64,000 nt of DNA, from contig NZ_OBQD01000004.1 in assembly GCF_900220975.1 (NCBI RefSeq), forward strand, positions 1 to 64,000, in the 5' to 3' direction. Both the position numbers and the translations under genes were made by a program. Every line of letters begins with the position of its first letter. Position 1 is the stretch's first letter. Below the pieces are notes generated by a model. It was not told where the DNA came from, searched no databases, and saw only the letters and a list, made by a program, of their open reading frames with translations. Positions 27,498 through 35,473 of the stretch are shown here, in pieces. The DNA comes from Rhizobium subbaraonis. GTDB lineage: Bacteria; Pseudomonadota; Alphaproteobacteria; Rhizobiales; Rhizobiaceae.

Positions 27498-27949
27498 GCC
27501 GGGCGGTCAACGTCCACGGCACCGCAATCGTCATCGGCACCACGGGCCTCATCTTCGTCGGTCCATCCGGCTCGGGAAAGACGGCCGCGGCCTTGCATTG
27601 CATCGGCAGGGCCGGCGCGCGCGGCCTCTTTTCCGCACTCGTCGCCGATGACCAGGTCATGGTGTCGCTCGCAGGCACATCCGTCATCGCCCGCCCTCCT
27701 CCGACCATTGCCGGCCTCGCCGAGATACGGGGGGCTGCGATCGTCAGCGTTCCGAGCATCTCCGCCGCCATCCTTTCGCATGCGATCGGCCTCGTGCGGC
27801 CGCCATATTCGGAGCGTATCGCGCCCGAAGCGGAAGAGTACGACCTGATGCCGGGGCGGCACCTCCCCCTTACCCGCCTGCCCATCGATGACGGGTTCGA
27901 CTGCTTCGAGAGATTGCTGCTTTTGTTGCCCGTTCTCGCGCGAAATTGA
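27494..27949 (+). CDS. hprK: HPr kinase/phosphorylase, short alphaproteobacterial form
   Basis: 151-residue protein consisting only of the kinase core of HprK; Bacillus HprK is about 310 residues with an extra N-terminal domain. The P-loop GPSGSGKTAAAL starts near residue 22, and LVADDQVMV supplies the acidic catalytic pair. It should phosphorylate HPr on its regulatory serine. The missing N-terminal domain is normal in Rhizobiales and not a truncation. It overlaps chvG (ATGA) and is followed by EIIA and HPr genes, tying the phosphotransfer chain to the ChvG/ChvI locus. Confidence 0.92.
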   Translation: MSRAVNVHGTAIVIGTTGLIFVGPSGSGKTAAALHCIGRAGARGLFSALVADDQVMVSLAGTSVIARPPPTIAGLAEIRGAAIVSVPSISAAILSHAIGLVRPPYSERIAPEAEEYDLMPGRHLPLTRLPIDDGFDCFERLLLLLPVLARN

Positions 27950-28098
27950 CATGCAAGCGTCGCGAATTGCCGGGTCCGGGGCATTTTTAACTTGCGCTCG
28001 GCCTATTCATCGACAAGATGACCTCCCCAACGGTGGACGTCTTTTTCGCAGTGCGGTATGTACGGCTGCCGATATTTTGGGCAATTGGAGCGGTGCAT

Positions 28099-28500
28099 AT
28101 GATCGGACTGGTGCTTGTCACCCACGGCAAGCTGGCGGAAGAGTTTCGCCTCGCACTTGAACATGTCGTGGGGCCGCAAGAGGCGATCGAAACCGTTTGC
28201 ATCGGCCCTGAAGACGACATGGACCAGCGCCGGCAGGATGTCCTCGAAGCGGCACAGCGTGCGGATCGCGGCCAGGGCGTCATCATCCTGACCGACATGT
28301 TCGGCGGCACGCCGTCTAACCTCGCCATATCCGTGATGAGCAGCGGTTCGGTCGAAGTCATCGCCGGGGTGAACCTGCCCATGCTGATCAAGCTTGCCGG
28401 CGTGCGCAACGACGGAAACATGGAGCGCGCGCTTCTGGAAGCCTCCGAAGCGGGACGGAAATATATCAACGTCGCCAGCCGCGTCCTCAGCGGTAAATGA
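28099..28500 (+). CDS. PTS EIIA component, mannose family
   Basis: 133-residue EIIA of the mannose/fructose family (PF03610), often named ManX or EIIA-Man in rhizobia. The phospho-accepting His9 lies in VLVTHGKLAEEF, and DMFGGTPSN is the family signature. The ATG at 28099 is used because GGAG lies 9 bases before it; an in-frame start 81 bases earlier adds sequence unlike the family. No EIIB or EIIC permease genes exist here, so the role is regulatory rather than sugar uptake. Its stop overlaps the next gene. Confidence 0.93.
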   Translation: MIGLVLVTHGKLAEEFRLALEHVVGPQEAIETVCIGPEDDMDQRRQDVLEAAQRADRGQGVIILTDMFGGTPSNLAISVMSSGSVEVIAGVNLPMLIKLAGVRNDGNMERALLEASEAGRKYINVASRVLSGK

Positions 28501-28802
28501 ACGACGCTCACTCCACCCACGGTTCGACCATGTCCGTCACGAAAGAACTCCTCATCATCAACAAGCGCGGCCTCCATGCTCGCGCGTCGGCGAAATTCGT
28601 GCAGACCGTCGACGGCTACGACGCCGAGGTGACCGTCTCCAAGGACGGCATGACCGTCGGCGGCACGTCGATCATGGGGCTGATGATGCTGGCCGCCAGC
28701 CCGGGATGTTCCGTCCATGTCAGCGCCACCGGTCTGCAGGCGGCCGAAGTGGTTTCGGCGCTGGAGGCGCTCGTTGCCAACCGCTTCGGCGAGGAAATGT
28801 AA
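28497..28802 (+). CDS. ptsH: Phosphocarrier protein HPr
   Basis: Up to 101-residue HPr. The phosphotransfer histidine lies in KRGLHARASAKF and the regulatory serine, target of HprK, in GTSIMGLMMLA. Start undecided: the ATG at 28497 overlaps the EIIA stop (ATGA) and suggests coupling, while the ATG at 28530 gives the usual 90-residue size; neither has a clear ribosome site. With HprK and EIIA it forms a regulatory phosphotransfer module; the EI (PtsP/PtsI) enzyme must be encoded elsewhere. Confidence 0.94.
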   Translation: MNDAHSTHGSTMSVTKELLIINKRGLHARASAKFVQTVDGYDAEVTVSKDGMTVGGTSIMGLMMLAASPGCSVHVSATGLQAAEVVSALEALVANRFGEEM

Positions 28803-28813
28803 CGCTTTCAGCC

Positions 28814-28842
28814 GATATAAAGATATAAAGACCTCTTTATAT
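28814..28842 (+). repeat. Tandem GATATAAA and 8-bp hairpin in the ptsH/ahcY gap
   Basis: GATATAAA is repeated in tandem (28814-28829), and ATATAAAG then pairs perfectly with CTTTATAT at 28835-28842 around ACCT. It is AT-rich and 12 bases after the ptsH stop. It has no T-run and might be an ahcY promoter element or an mRNA end structure. A second hairpin, GCCCGC with GCGGGC, follows near 28878-28899. Confidence 0.5.
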
Positions 28843-28985
28843 GCGTGTTGCCTGTCCCGACAAATCCTGATAAGCATGCCCGCAGCTACGAGCGGGCGCA
28901 TTCCGCCCCTTCTCCGCGGCCGCGCACCCGATGCGGCCGGCGCCTGCGTGCGCCGAAACAGGACCAATTCAGTCTGGAGACCCGC

Positions 28986-30386
28986 ATGAGCAACACCAAG
29001 GACTACATCGTCGCCGATATCGGCCTGGCCGACTTCGGACGCAAGGAAATTGCGATCGCAGAAACCGAAATGCCGGGCCTGATGGCCTGCCGGGACGAAT
29101 TCGGCGCGGCAAAGCCGCTCAAGGGCGCGCGCATCACCGGCTCGCTGCACATGACGATCCAGACTGCCGTTCTGATCGAAACGCTGGTGGCGCTCGGTGC
29201 GGAAGTGCGCTGGGCCTCGTGCAACATCTTCTCGACGCAGGACCACGCCGCCGCTGCCATCGCCGCCGCCGGCATCCCCGTCTATGCGGTCAAGGGTGAA
29301 ACGCTGGAGGAATACTGGACCTATACCGACCAGATCTTCCAGTGGGCCGATGGCGGCCTGTCCAACATGATCCTCGACGACGGCGGCGACGCGACGATGT
29401 ACATCCTGCTGGGCGCGCGCGCCGAAGCCGGCGAGGACGTGCTTTCCAATCCGGGTTCCGAAGAGGAGGAAATCCTCTTTGCGCAGATCAAGAAGCGACT
29501 GAAAGCCTCGCCCGGCTGGTTCACCAAGCAGCGCGACGCCATCAAGGGCGTCACGGAAGAGACGACCACCGGCGTCAACCGCCTCTACCAGCTGCAGCAG
29601 AAGGGCCTGCTTCCCTTCCCGGCGATCAACGTCAATGACAGCGTCACCAAGTCGAAGTTCGACAACAAGTACGGCTGCAAGGAATCGCTCGTCGACGGCA
29701 TCCGCCGCGGCACCGACGTCATGATGGCCGGTAAGGTCGCCGTGGTCTGCGGCTATGGCGACGTCGGCAAGGGCTCGGCAGCCTCGCTACGCGGCGCCGG
29801 CGCCCGGGTCAAGGTCACCGAAATCGACCCGATCTGCGCGCTGCAGGCGGCCATGGACGGTTTCGAGGTCGTGCAGCTTGAAGACGTGGTCGGCAGCGCC
29901 GACATCTTCATCACGACGACCGGCAACAAGGACGTGATCCGCATCGAGCATATGCGCGAGATGAAGGACATGGCGATCGTCGGCAATATCGGCCACTTCG
30001 ACAACGAGATCCAGGTCGCGTCCCTGCGCAACATGAAGTGGACCAACATCAAGCCGCAGGTCGACATGATCGAGCTGCCGAAGGGCAACCGGATCATCCT
30101 GCTGTCGGAAGGCCGCCTGCTGAACCTCGGCAATGCCACCGGCCACCCCTCCTTCGTCATGTCCGCCTCGTTCTCCAACCAGGTGCTGGCGCAGATCGAG
30201 TTGTTTGCCAACACCGGCAAGTACAACAACGAGGTCTACGTCCTGCCAAAGCAGCTCGATGAGAAGGTCGCGCGGCTGCATCTTGCCAAGCTTGGCGCCA
30301 AGCTGACGGAACTTTCCGGCGAGCAGGCTGCCTATATCGGCGTGACGCAGCAGGGTCCGTACAAGGCCGAGCACTATCGCTACTGA
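28986..30386 (+). CDS. ahcY: Adenosylhomocysteinase
   Basis: 466-residue S-adenosylhomocysteine hydrolase (EC 3.13.2.1, formerly 3.3.1.1), which clears the inhibitory product of methyltransferases and returns homocysteine. [15 protein letters not shown] and [17 protein letters not shown] are substrate-domain motifs, [10 protein letters not shown] is the NAD loop, and the C-terminus KAEHYRY closes the neighbouring active site. GGAG lies 7 bases before the ATG, and the length is the alphaproteobacterial norm. A 183-base leader separates it from ptsH, and a strong terminator follows. Confidence 0.98.
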   Translation: MSNTKDYIVADIGLADFGRKEIAIAETEMPGLMACRDEFGAAKPLKGARITGSLHMTIQTAVLIETLVALGAEVRWASCNIFSTQDHAAAAIAAAGIPVYAVKGETLEEYWTYTDQIFQWADGGLSNMILDDGGDATMYILLGARAEAGEDVLSNPGSEEEEILFAQIKKRLKASPGWFTKQRDAIKGVTEETTTGVNRLYQLQQKGLLPFPAINVNDSVTKSKFDNKYGCKESLVDGIRRGTDVMMAGKVAVVCGYGDVGKGSAASLRGAGARVKVTEIDPICALQAAMDGFEVVQLEDVVGSADIFITTTGNKDVIRIEHMREMKDMAIVGNIGHFDNEIQVASLRNMKWTNIKPQVDMIELPKGNRIILLSEGRLLNLGNATGHPSFVMSASFSNQVLAQIELFANTGKYNNEVYVLPKQLDEKVARLHLAKLGAKLTELSGEQAAYIGVTQQGPYKAEHYRY

Positions 30387-30398
30387 TCGTTACCCGAC

Positions 30399-30407
30399 TT
30401 ATCCACA
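30399..30407 (+). other. Perfect DnaA-box sequence TTATCCACA
   Basis: A consensus DnaA box lies 13 bases after the ahcY stop. It overlaps CACAA-TATG-TTGTG, a small inverted repeat at 30404-30417. No second box or origin-like AT-rich region is nearby, so it may be chance or a regulatory DnaA site for divL. Confidence 0.5.
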
Positions 30408-30419
30408 ATATGTTGTGTG

Positions 30420-30452
30420 CCGCCGCCTTGACAGGGCGGCGGTTTCTTTTTT
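30420..30452 (+). terminator. Rho-independent terminator of ahcY
   Basis: CCGCCGCC pairs with GGCGGCGG, followed by TTTCTTTTTT, 34 bases past the ahcY stop. The following 220 bases up to divL hold no other clear element; they should contain the divL promoter. Confidence 0.9.
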
Positions 30453-30674
30453 GCCGGCGCGACTTCCCGGGGATTCTGGATGGAAGTATGGTTATGTTGT
30501 TGATTCGACGCTGAGATGCGGAGCTGGAGCGCCGCACGTCACAAGCGACGTGTGCGCCCGCTATGATCCCGCTTCTGCCGCCTGGCTTCCCCTTTGGGTG
30601 AGGCCACGCGGAGACGTCGGATCGGGGATGTCTTGTCGATCAGGCGGCAAACGGACGGAGACATACCGGGGATG

Positions 30675-33221
30675 ATGTCGGAACGGAAACGAGGCCTCTT
30701 TGGGCCGGGCGCAGACGCGTCCACAAAACTTGCCACGCAGATCAGGACGACCTGCGTCACCCGCCTGTCGGCGATCGGAAACCACGCATGGCGGCTCAGG
30801 GCGCTGGCGGCTGGCTCTGCGCTTTCCGCCTTTGCCGTTCCTGCGCACGCGCAGCAGGAGGCCGCGACGCGGCTGCTCGGCTCATCCGAAGTCATCACAT
30901 TTTCCGTCCTCATCGGCGTGGTCTCGGCAGCCCTGTTTTCCGCCATCTGGATGATCCGCCAGCGCGGCCGGCTCGAAGAGGAGATCGGCGGACTGCGCGC
31001 CACCGTCTCCGATGCCAAGCACCGCAACGCCCGTCTGCAGGCGCTGATCAGCGACAAGAACCGGCGCATCATCGTCTGGGACGGCCTGTCGCAGCGACCG
31101 GAAGTGCTCGGCCAGCTGCCGCCGGAGACGGGCGCACCCGCCGCCGACGCCGAATTTCTGGCTCTCGGCCGCTGGCTTAAACCGGGATCGGCCGCCGAAG
31201 CCGAACGTGCGATCGAGACGCTGCGCTCCCAGGCACAAAGCTTCGACCTCGTCGTGGAGACCGGCCGCAACGAGATCATCGAGGTGCAGGGCCGCGTCTC
31301 GGGGGGGCAGGCTTTCGTCCGCTTCGTCGCCCTCAACAACCTGCGCCGCGAGGTGGCGGAGCTGCAGCTCGAACGCGACCGCCTCGAACAGTCGGTCACC
31401 GTCTTCCAGAACCTGCTCGATACGATCGACCTGCCGGTCTGGCAGCGCTCCCGCGAAGGGACACTCGTCTGGGCAAACACGGCCTACGGGCAGGCCGTCG
31501 AGGCACGCGACGCGCAGGAGGCCGTTCGCGAAAACCGCGAACTTCTCCCGGCGGTGACCCGCGAAAAGATCCGCGCCGTCAGCACCTTCGACACGCCCTT
31601 CCGCGACAAGGTCTCCACCGTGGTGCAGGGCAGGCGCAATTTCTTCGAGGTGGTGGATGCCCTTTGCGCCTCGGGTTCCGCCGGCATCGCCCTCGACATA
31701 TCCGAGACGGAAGCTGTCCGCGAAGAGCTCCAGCGCACCCTGAAGAGCCACGCCGAAACGCTCGACCATCTCGCCACCCCCGTCGCGATCTTCGACGGGA
31801 CGCAGCGACTGCAGTTCTACAACCAGGCCTTCCAGAGCCTTTGGGACCTCGATACCGCCTTCCTCGAGAGGCATCCCGATCACGGCGAAATGCTCGACCG
31901 ACTGCGGGCGGCTGCAAAGCTGCCGGAGCAGCTCAACTGGCGCCAGTGGAAGGAAAACGCCCTTTCGGTTTATCGGGCAATCGATACCCAGACCGATCTC
32001 TGGCACTTGCCCAACGGCCAGACGCTGCGGGTATTCGCCACCGCGCGCCCCCAGGGCGGCGCCACCTGGGTGTTCGAGAACCTGACGGAAAAGGTCGATC
32101 TCGAAACGCGCTACAACACGTTGCTGCAAGTACAGGGCGAGACGATCGACCATCTCTCCGAAGGGGTCGCCGTGTTCGGACCTGACGGGAAGATACGCCT
32201 GTCCAACCCGGCGTTCCGCGCACTTTGGGGCATCACCGAGGCCCAGGTCCAGGCTGGCACGCATATCCGCGCAATCGAGCAGGCCTGCGCGCCGTCCTAT
32301 GACGGGGCGGATGGCTGGAAGCGTTTCGGGCAGATCATCACCAGCTTTGACGACGAACGCCCGTCCTATCGCGGCGTGCTGGAGCTTCACACCGGCCTCG
32401 TGCTCGATTTCGCCGTCACCCCGCTTTCCAACGCACAGACGATGCTGACCTTCGTCAACATCACCGACAGCGTTCGCGTCGAGCGGGCCCTGACGGAAAA
32501 GAACGATGCGCTGCGCAAGGCCGATGCACTGAAGAACGACTTCGTGCAGCATGTTTCCTATGAACTGCGCTCGCCGCTGACCAACATCATCGGCTTCGCC
32601 GACCTTCTCAAGACGCCGTCGATGGGATCGCTGAGCGAGCGGCAGGCGGAGTATGTCGACCACATCGCCACCTCTTCGGCAGTCCTCCTGACCATCGTCA
32701 ATGACATTCTCGACCTGGCGACCGTCGATGCCGGGATCATGGAACTCGACCTGTCGGAGGTGAGCCTTGCCGACCTGCTCGACGACGTTTCGATGGAGTT
32801 CGCCGAGAGGCTGAAGGACAACCACGTCTCGCTGGAGATCGTGGCGCCGCCATCGCTCGGCACGATTGTCGCCGATCACCAGCGCCTGAAGCAGATCCTC
32901 ATCAAGCTCCTCGCAAATGCCGCGAACTTCGCACCCGAAGGCACGGCGATCGAGCTGAAGTGCTGGCGCGAAGAACGCGATCTCGTCTTCAGCGTTTCAG
33001 ACAGCGGTCCCGGCATCCCGCAGGACGTGCTGCGCACCGTTTTCAACCGTTTCGAGAGCCATGGCCGGCGCGGCGGCGCGGGGCTCGGGCTCTCCATCGT
33101 CGAAAGCTTCGTCAGCCTTCACAACGGCACCGTGACGATCGACAGCCGCGAAGGCGAAGGGACGCGCGTCACCTGCCGCATCCCCGGGGCCTCGCTGCCG
33201 GCCATCGCCGCGGCGGAATAG
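30675..33221 (+). CDS. divL: DivL-type cell-cycle pseudokinase with tyrosine at the H-box
   Basis: 848-residue membrane protein. A hydrophobic N-terminus and a membrane segment (about 72-93) precede a coiled coil, three PAS-like domains (starting near 240, 358 and 487), a DHp helix pair and an ATPase domain (SDSGPGI, GAGLGLSIV). At the phospho-acceptor site the motif reads HVSYELRSPLT, with Tyr629 where kinases have His. This is the hallmark of DivL, which in Caulobacter and Agrobacterium links DivK to CckA and CtrA activity. The start is chosen at 30675 (GGGG upstream); an ATG at 30672 and a TTG at 30594 are alternatives. Only 4 bases separate it from the tsaE fusion. Confidence 0.9.
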   Translation: MSERKRGLFGPGADASTKLATQIRTTCVTRLSAIGNHAWRLRALAAGSALSAFAVPAHAQQEAATRLLGSSEVITFSVLIGVVSAALFSAIWMIRQRGRLEEEIGGLRATVSDAKHRNARLQALISDKNRRIIVWDGLSQRPEVLGQLPPETGAPAADAEFLALGRWLKPGSAAEAERAIETLRSQAQSFDLVVETGRNEIIEVQGRVSGGQAFVRFVALNNLRREVAELQLERDRLEQSVTVFQNLLDTIDLPVWQRSREGTLVWANTAYGQAVEARDAQEAVRENRELLPAVTREKIRAVSTFDTPFRDKVSTVVQGRRNFFEVVDALCASGSAGIALDISETEAVREELQRTLKSHAETLDHLATPVAIFDGTQRLQFYNQAFQSLWDLDTAFLERHPDHGEMLDRLRAAAKLPEQLNWRQWKENALSVYRAIDTQTDLWHLPNGQTLRVFATARPQGGATWVFENLTEKVDLETRYNTLLQVQGETIDHLSEGVAVFGPDGKIRLSNPAFRALWGITEAQVQAGTHIRAIEQACAPSYDGADGWKRFGQIITSFDDERPSYRGVLELHTGLVLDFAVTPLSNAQTMLTFVNITDSVRVERALTEKNDALRKADALKNDFVQHVSYELRSPLTNIIGFADLLKTPSMGSLSERQAEYVDHIATSSAVLLTIVNDILDLATVDAGIMELDLSEVSLADLLDDVSMEFAERLKDNHVSLEIVAPPSLGTIVADHQRLKQILIKLLANAANFAPEGTAIELKCWREERDLVFSVSDSGPGIPQDVLRTVFNRFESHGRRGGAGLGLSIVESFVSLHNGTVTIDSREGEGTRVTCRIPGASLPAIAAAE

Positions 33222-33225
33222 GTCA

Positions 33226-34728
33226 ATGCCCATCGCCACGGTCCATCTTGCCGACGAAGCCGAAACGATCCGCTTCGGCGAAGACATGGCGCGCGCCGTC
33301 CGCCCCGGCGACCTGATCGCCCTGTCCGGCGATCTGGGCGCCGGCAAGTCCACCTTCGCCCGCGCGCTGATCCGCGCCGTGGCGGATGACGCGTTCCTTG
33401 AGGTCCCCAGCCCGACCTTCACGCTGGTACAAAGCTACGCGCTGCGGATCCCGATCGCACATCTCGACCTCTACCGCGTTGCGGACGCGGCCGAACTGGA
33501 CGAACTGGGGCTGGAGGAAGCGCTTGAGGACGGGGTCTGCCTTGTCGAATGGCCCGAGCGGGCGGAAGACGCGCTGCCTGCGGAACGGCTGACCCTGCGT
33601 TTCCTGCATCACGGCAACGGGAGGCTGGTGGAAATCGACGGAACCGAGCCGCTGGCCGCACGGGTGCGCCGGACGCTGGAAATCCGCGCCTTTCTTGCGG
33701 ATGCCGGCTTCACCGACGCCCGGCGCCGGCACCTGACGGGCGACGCCTCGATCCGGGCCTACGAACATGTCTATGCCGGCGACCAGCGTTACGTCCTGAT
33801 GGATTCGCCGCGGCACACGCCCGGGCCGATCCTCGCCGACGGCAAGTATTACCAGCAGATCGCCCATATCGCCGAGGACGTCCGCCCCTTCGTCGCCATC
33901 GCTGCCCATCTTGGCGCGCGCGGCCTTGCGGCACCCGCCGTGTTCGAAAAGGACCTCGACCGCGGCATCCTGCTGATCGAGGATCTGGGGCATGATGGCG
34001 TACTTGACGCAGAGGGGCGCCCGCTTGCGGAGCGCTACCTGGAGAGCGTTGCCACACTCGCCGAACTGCACCGGCAGCCGGTGCAGGAGACGATTCCGGT
34101 CGGCGACGGAAGCGACTACCGCATACCCGACTTCGACCACGACGCGATCCAGATCGAGGTGAGCCTGCTCACCGACTGGTATCTGCCGTGGAAGACCGGT
34201 GCTGCCGCGCAGGCGTCGACGCGCGATGCCTACAGGGCGATCTGGAGTGATCTCGTCGCCGGGCTCGAAACAGCGGAAAAGAACCTGCTTCTTCGTGATT
34301 TCCATTCGCCCAACATCATCTGGCGTCCGCAGGCAAGCGGGATCGATCGCGTCGGCATCATCGATTTCCAGGATGCGATGATCGGGCCGACCGCCTACGA
34401 TGTCGCTTCGCTTGTGCAGGACGCGCGCGTCGACGTGCCGCCGGAACTGGCTTCGCAGATGCTGGAGCACTATCTTGGCCTGCGGGAAGCGCAAGGTTCG
34501 GGCTTCGATCGCGACGCCTTCATGGCCGCTTGGCACGTCATGGCAGCGCAGCGCAATTGCAAGCTCGTCGGCATCTGGGTGCGACTGATGCAGCGCGACG
34601 GCAAGCCGGCCTATATGAAACATATGCCGCGCACGCTCGAAAACCTGCGCATAGCGCTGTCGCATCCGCGCCTCGCCCCCTTGCGCGAATGGTGCGGAAA
34701 GGCTGGAATCCTGTCCGACGAATCATAG
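33226..34728 (+). CDS. TsaE-AmgK fusion: t6A ATPase plus amino-sugar kinase
   Basis: 500-residue two-domain protein. Residues 1-150 are TsaE, the ATPase that drives threonylcarbamoyl-adenosine formation on tRNA (Walker A GDLGAGKST at 35-43, then SPTFTLVQSY and HLDLYR). Residues 160-500 are an aminoglycoside phosphotransferase-like kinase (catalytic LLRDFHSPNIIW, metal-binding GIIDFQDAMIGP), matching AmgK, which phosphorylates MurNAc/GlcNAc at the anomeric carbon during wall recycling. The next gene encodes the MurU-like partner, which supports this reading. The fusion is intact, with no frameshift. The TsaE P-loop has S instead of the usual T at the last position. Confidence 0.9.
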   Translation: MPIATVHLADEAETIRFGEDMARAVRPGDLIALSGDLGAGKSTFARALIRAVADDAFLEVPSPTFTLVQSYALRIPIAHLDLYRVADAAELDELGLEEALEDGVCLVEWPERAEDALPAERLTLRFLHHGNGRLVEIDGTEPLAARVRRTLEIRAFLADAGFTDARRRHLTGDASIRAYEHVYAGDQRYVLMDSPRHTPGPILADGKYYQQIAHIAEDVRPFVAIAAHLGARGLAAPAVFEKDLDRGILLIEDLGHDGVLDAEGRPLAERYLESVATLAELHRQPVQETIPVGDGSDYRIPDFDHDAIQIEVSLLTDWYLPWKTGAAAQASTRDAYRAIWSDLVAGLETAEKNLLLRDFHSPNIIWRPQASGIDRVGIIDFQDAMIGPTAYDVASLVQDARVDVPPELASQMLEHYLGLREAQGSGFDRDAFMAAWHVMAAQRNCKLVGIWVRLMQRDGKPAYMKHMPRTLENLRIALSHPRLAPLREWCGKAGILSDES

Positions 34729-34741
34729 GACGGATGCACCG

Positions 34742-35473
34742 ATGAAGATCGAACATGCCATGGTGCTCGCGGCCGGGCTCGGGACGCGGCTGCGGCCCGT
34801 GACCAACACCATGCCGAAGCCGCTGGTGCGGATCGCCGGCAAGCCAATGATCGACTACGGTCTCGACGCGCTTGAAGCGGCAGGGGTCACGAAGGCGGTG
34901 GTAAACGTCCACCATTTCGCCGACCAGATGGTCGCCCATCTGTCCCGCCGTGCGCTGCCGGAAATCCTCATATCCGACGAGACCGAAGCGTTGATGAATT
35001 CCGGTGGCGGCCTGGCCAAGGGACTGAAGCTGCTCGGTGCCGAACCCGTATTCGTTCTAAACGCGGACCTTTTCTGGGTGGGGGAAAAACCCGGCGATCA
35101 GAGCAACCTGCGCCGGCTTTCCAGCTTTTTCGACCCGGAGCGGATGGACATGGCGATGCTCTGCGTCCGGCTGGAAAACACGACCGGTCATAACGGCCGA
35201 AACGACTTCTCGATGGATGCCGACGGACGCCTGACGCGCCACGATCCCGATCGCGGACAACCGGTCGTCTATGCCGGCGCGATTGCCATGATGCCGGCAC
35301 TTCTGGAAGATGCCCCGGACGACGCCTTCAACCTGAATATCTATTTCGACCGCGCGATTGCGGCCGGCCGGCTCTTCGGGCTCAATCTCGACGGCCACTG
35401 GATCACGGTCGGAACGCCCGAGGCCATCTCCGAGGCGGAAGCCGTGGTCGGCGGGCAGGCGGGGGCGGCATGA
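34742..35473 (+). CDS. murU: MurU-like sugar-1-phosphate nucleotidyltransferase
   Basis: 243-residue nucleotidyltransferase. The signature AAGLGTRLRPVTNTMPKPL lies at the N-terminus, and VLNADLFW provides the metal-binding aspartate. Length and context fit MurU (N-acetylmuramate-1-phosphate uridylyltransferase), which with AmgK makes UDP-MurNAc from salvaged MurNAc and bypasses MurA, the fosfomycin target. The specificity is inferred from the neighbour; a hexose-1-phosphate enzyme cannot be excluded. AGGACGG lies 8 bases before the ATG, and the stop overlaps addB (ATGA). Confidence 0.85.
   Translation: MKIEHAMVLAAGLGTRLRPVTNTMPKPLVRIAGKPMIDYGLDALEAAGVTKAVVNVHHFADQMVAHLSRRALPEILISDETEALMNSGGGLAKGLKLLGAEPVFVLNADLFWVGEKPGDQSNLRRLSSFFDPERMDMAMLCVRLENTTGHNGRNDFSMDADGRLTRHDPDRGQPVVYAGAIAMMPALLEDAPDDAFNLNIYFDRAIAAGRLFGLNLDGHWITVGTPEAISEAEAVVGGQAGAA

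Noticed and set aside
27494-27949. hprK as a truncated pseudogene
   Set aside because: The P-loop and acidic motif are intact, the gene is translationally coupled, and the short form is normal in Rhizobiales.
28803-28985. Known SAH riboswitch before ahcY
   Set aside because: The conserved SAH-riboswitch core is not recognisable in the leader; the hairpins alone do not support the call.
30399-30407. Chromosomal replication origin at the DnaA box
   Set aside because: Only one box, no AT-rich unwinding region and no origin genes nearby.
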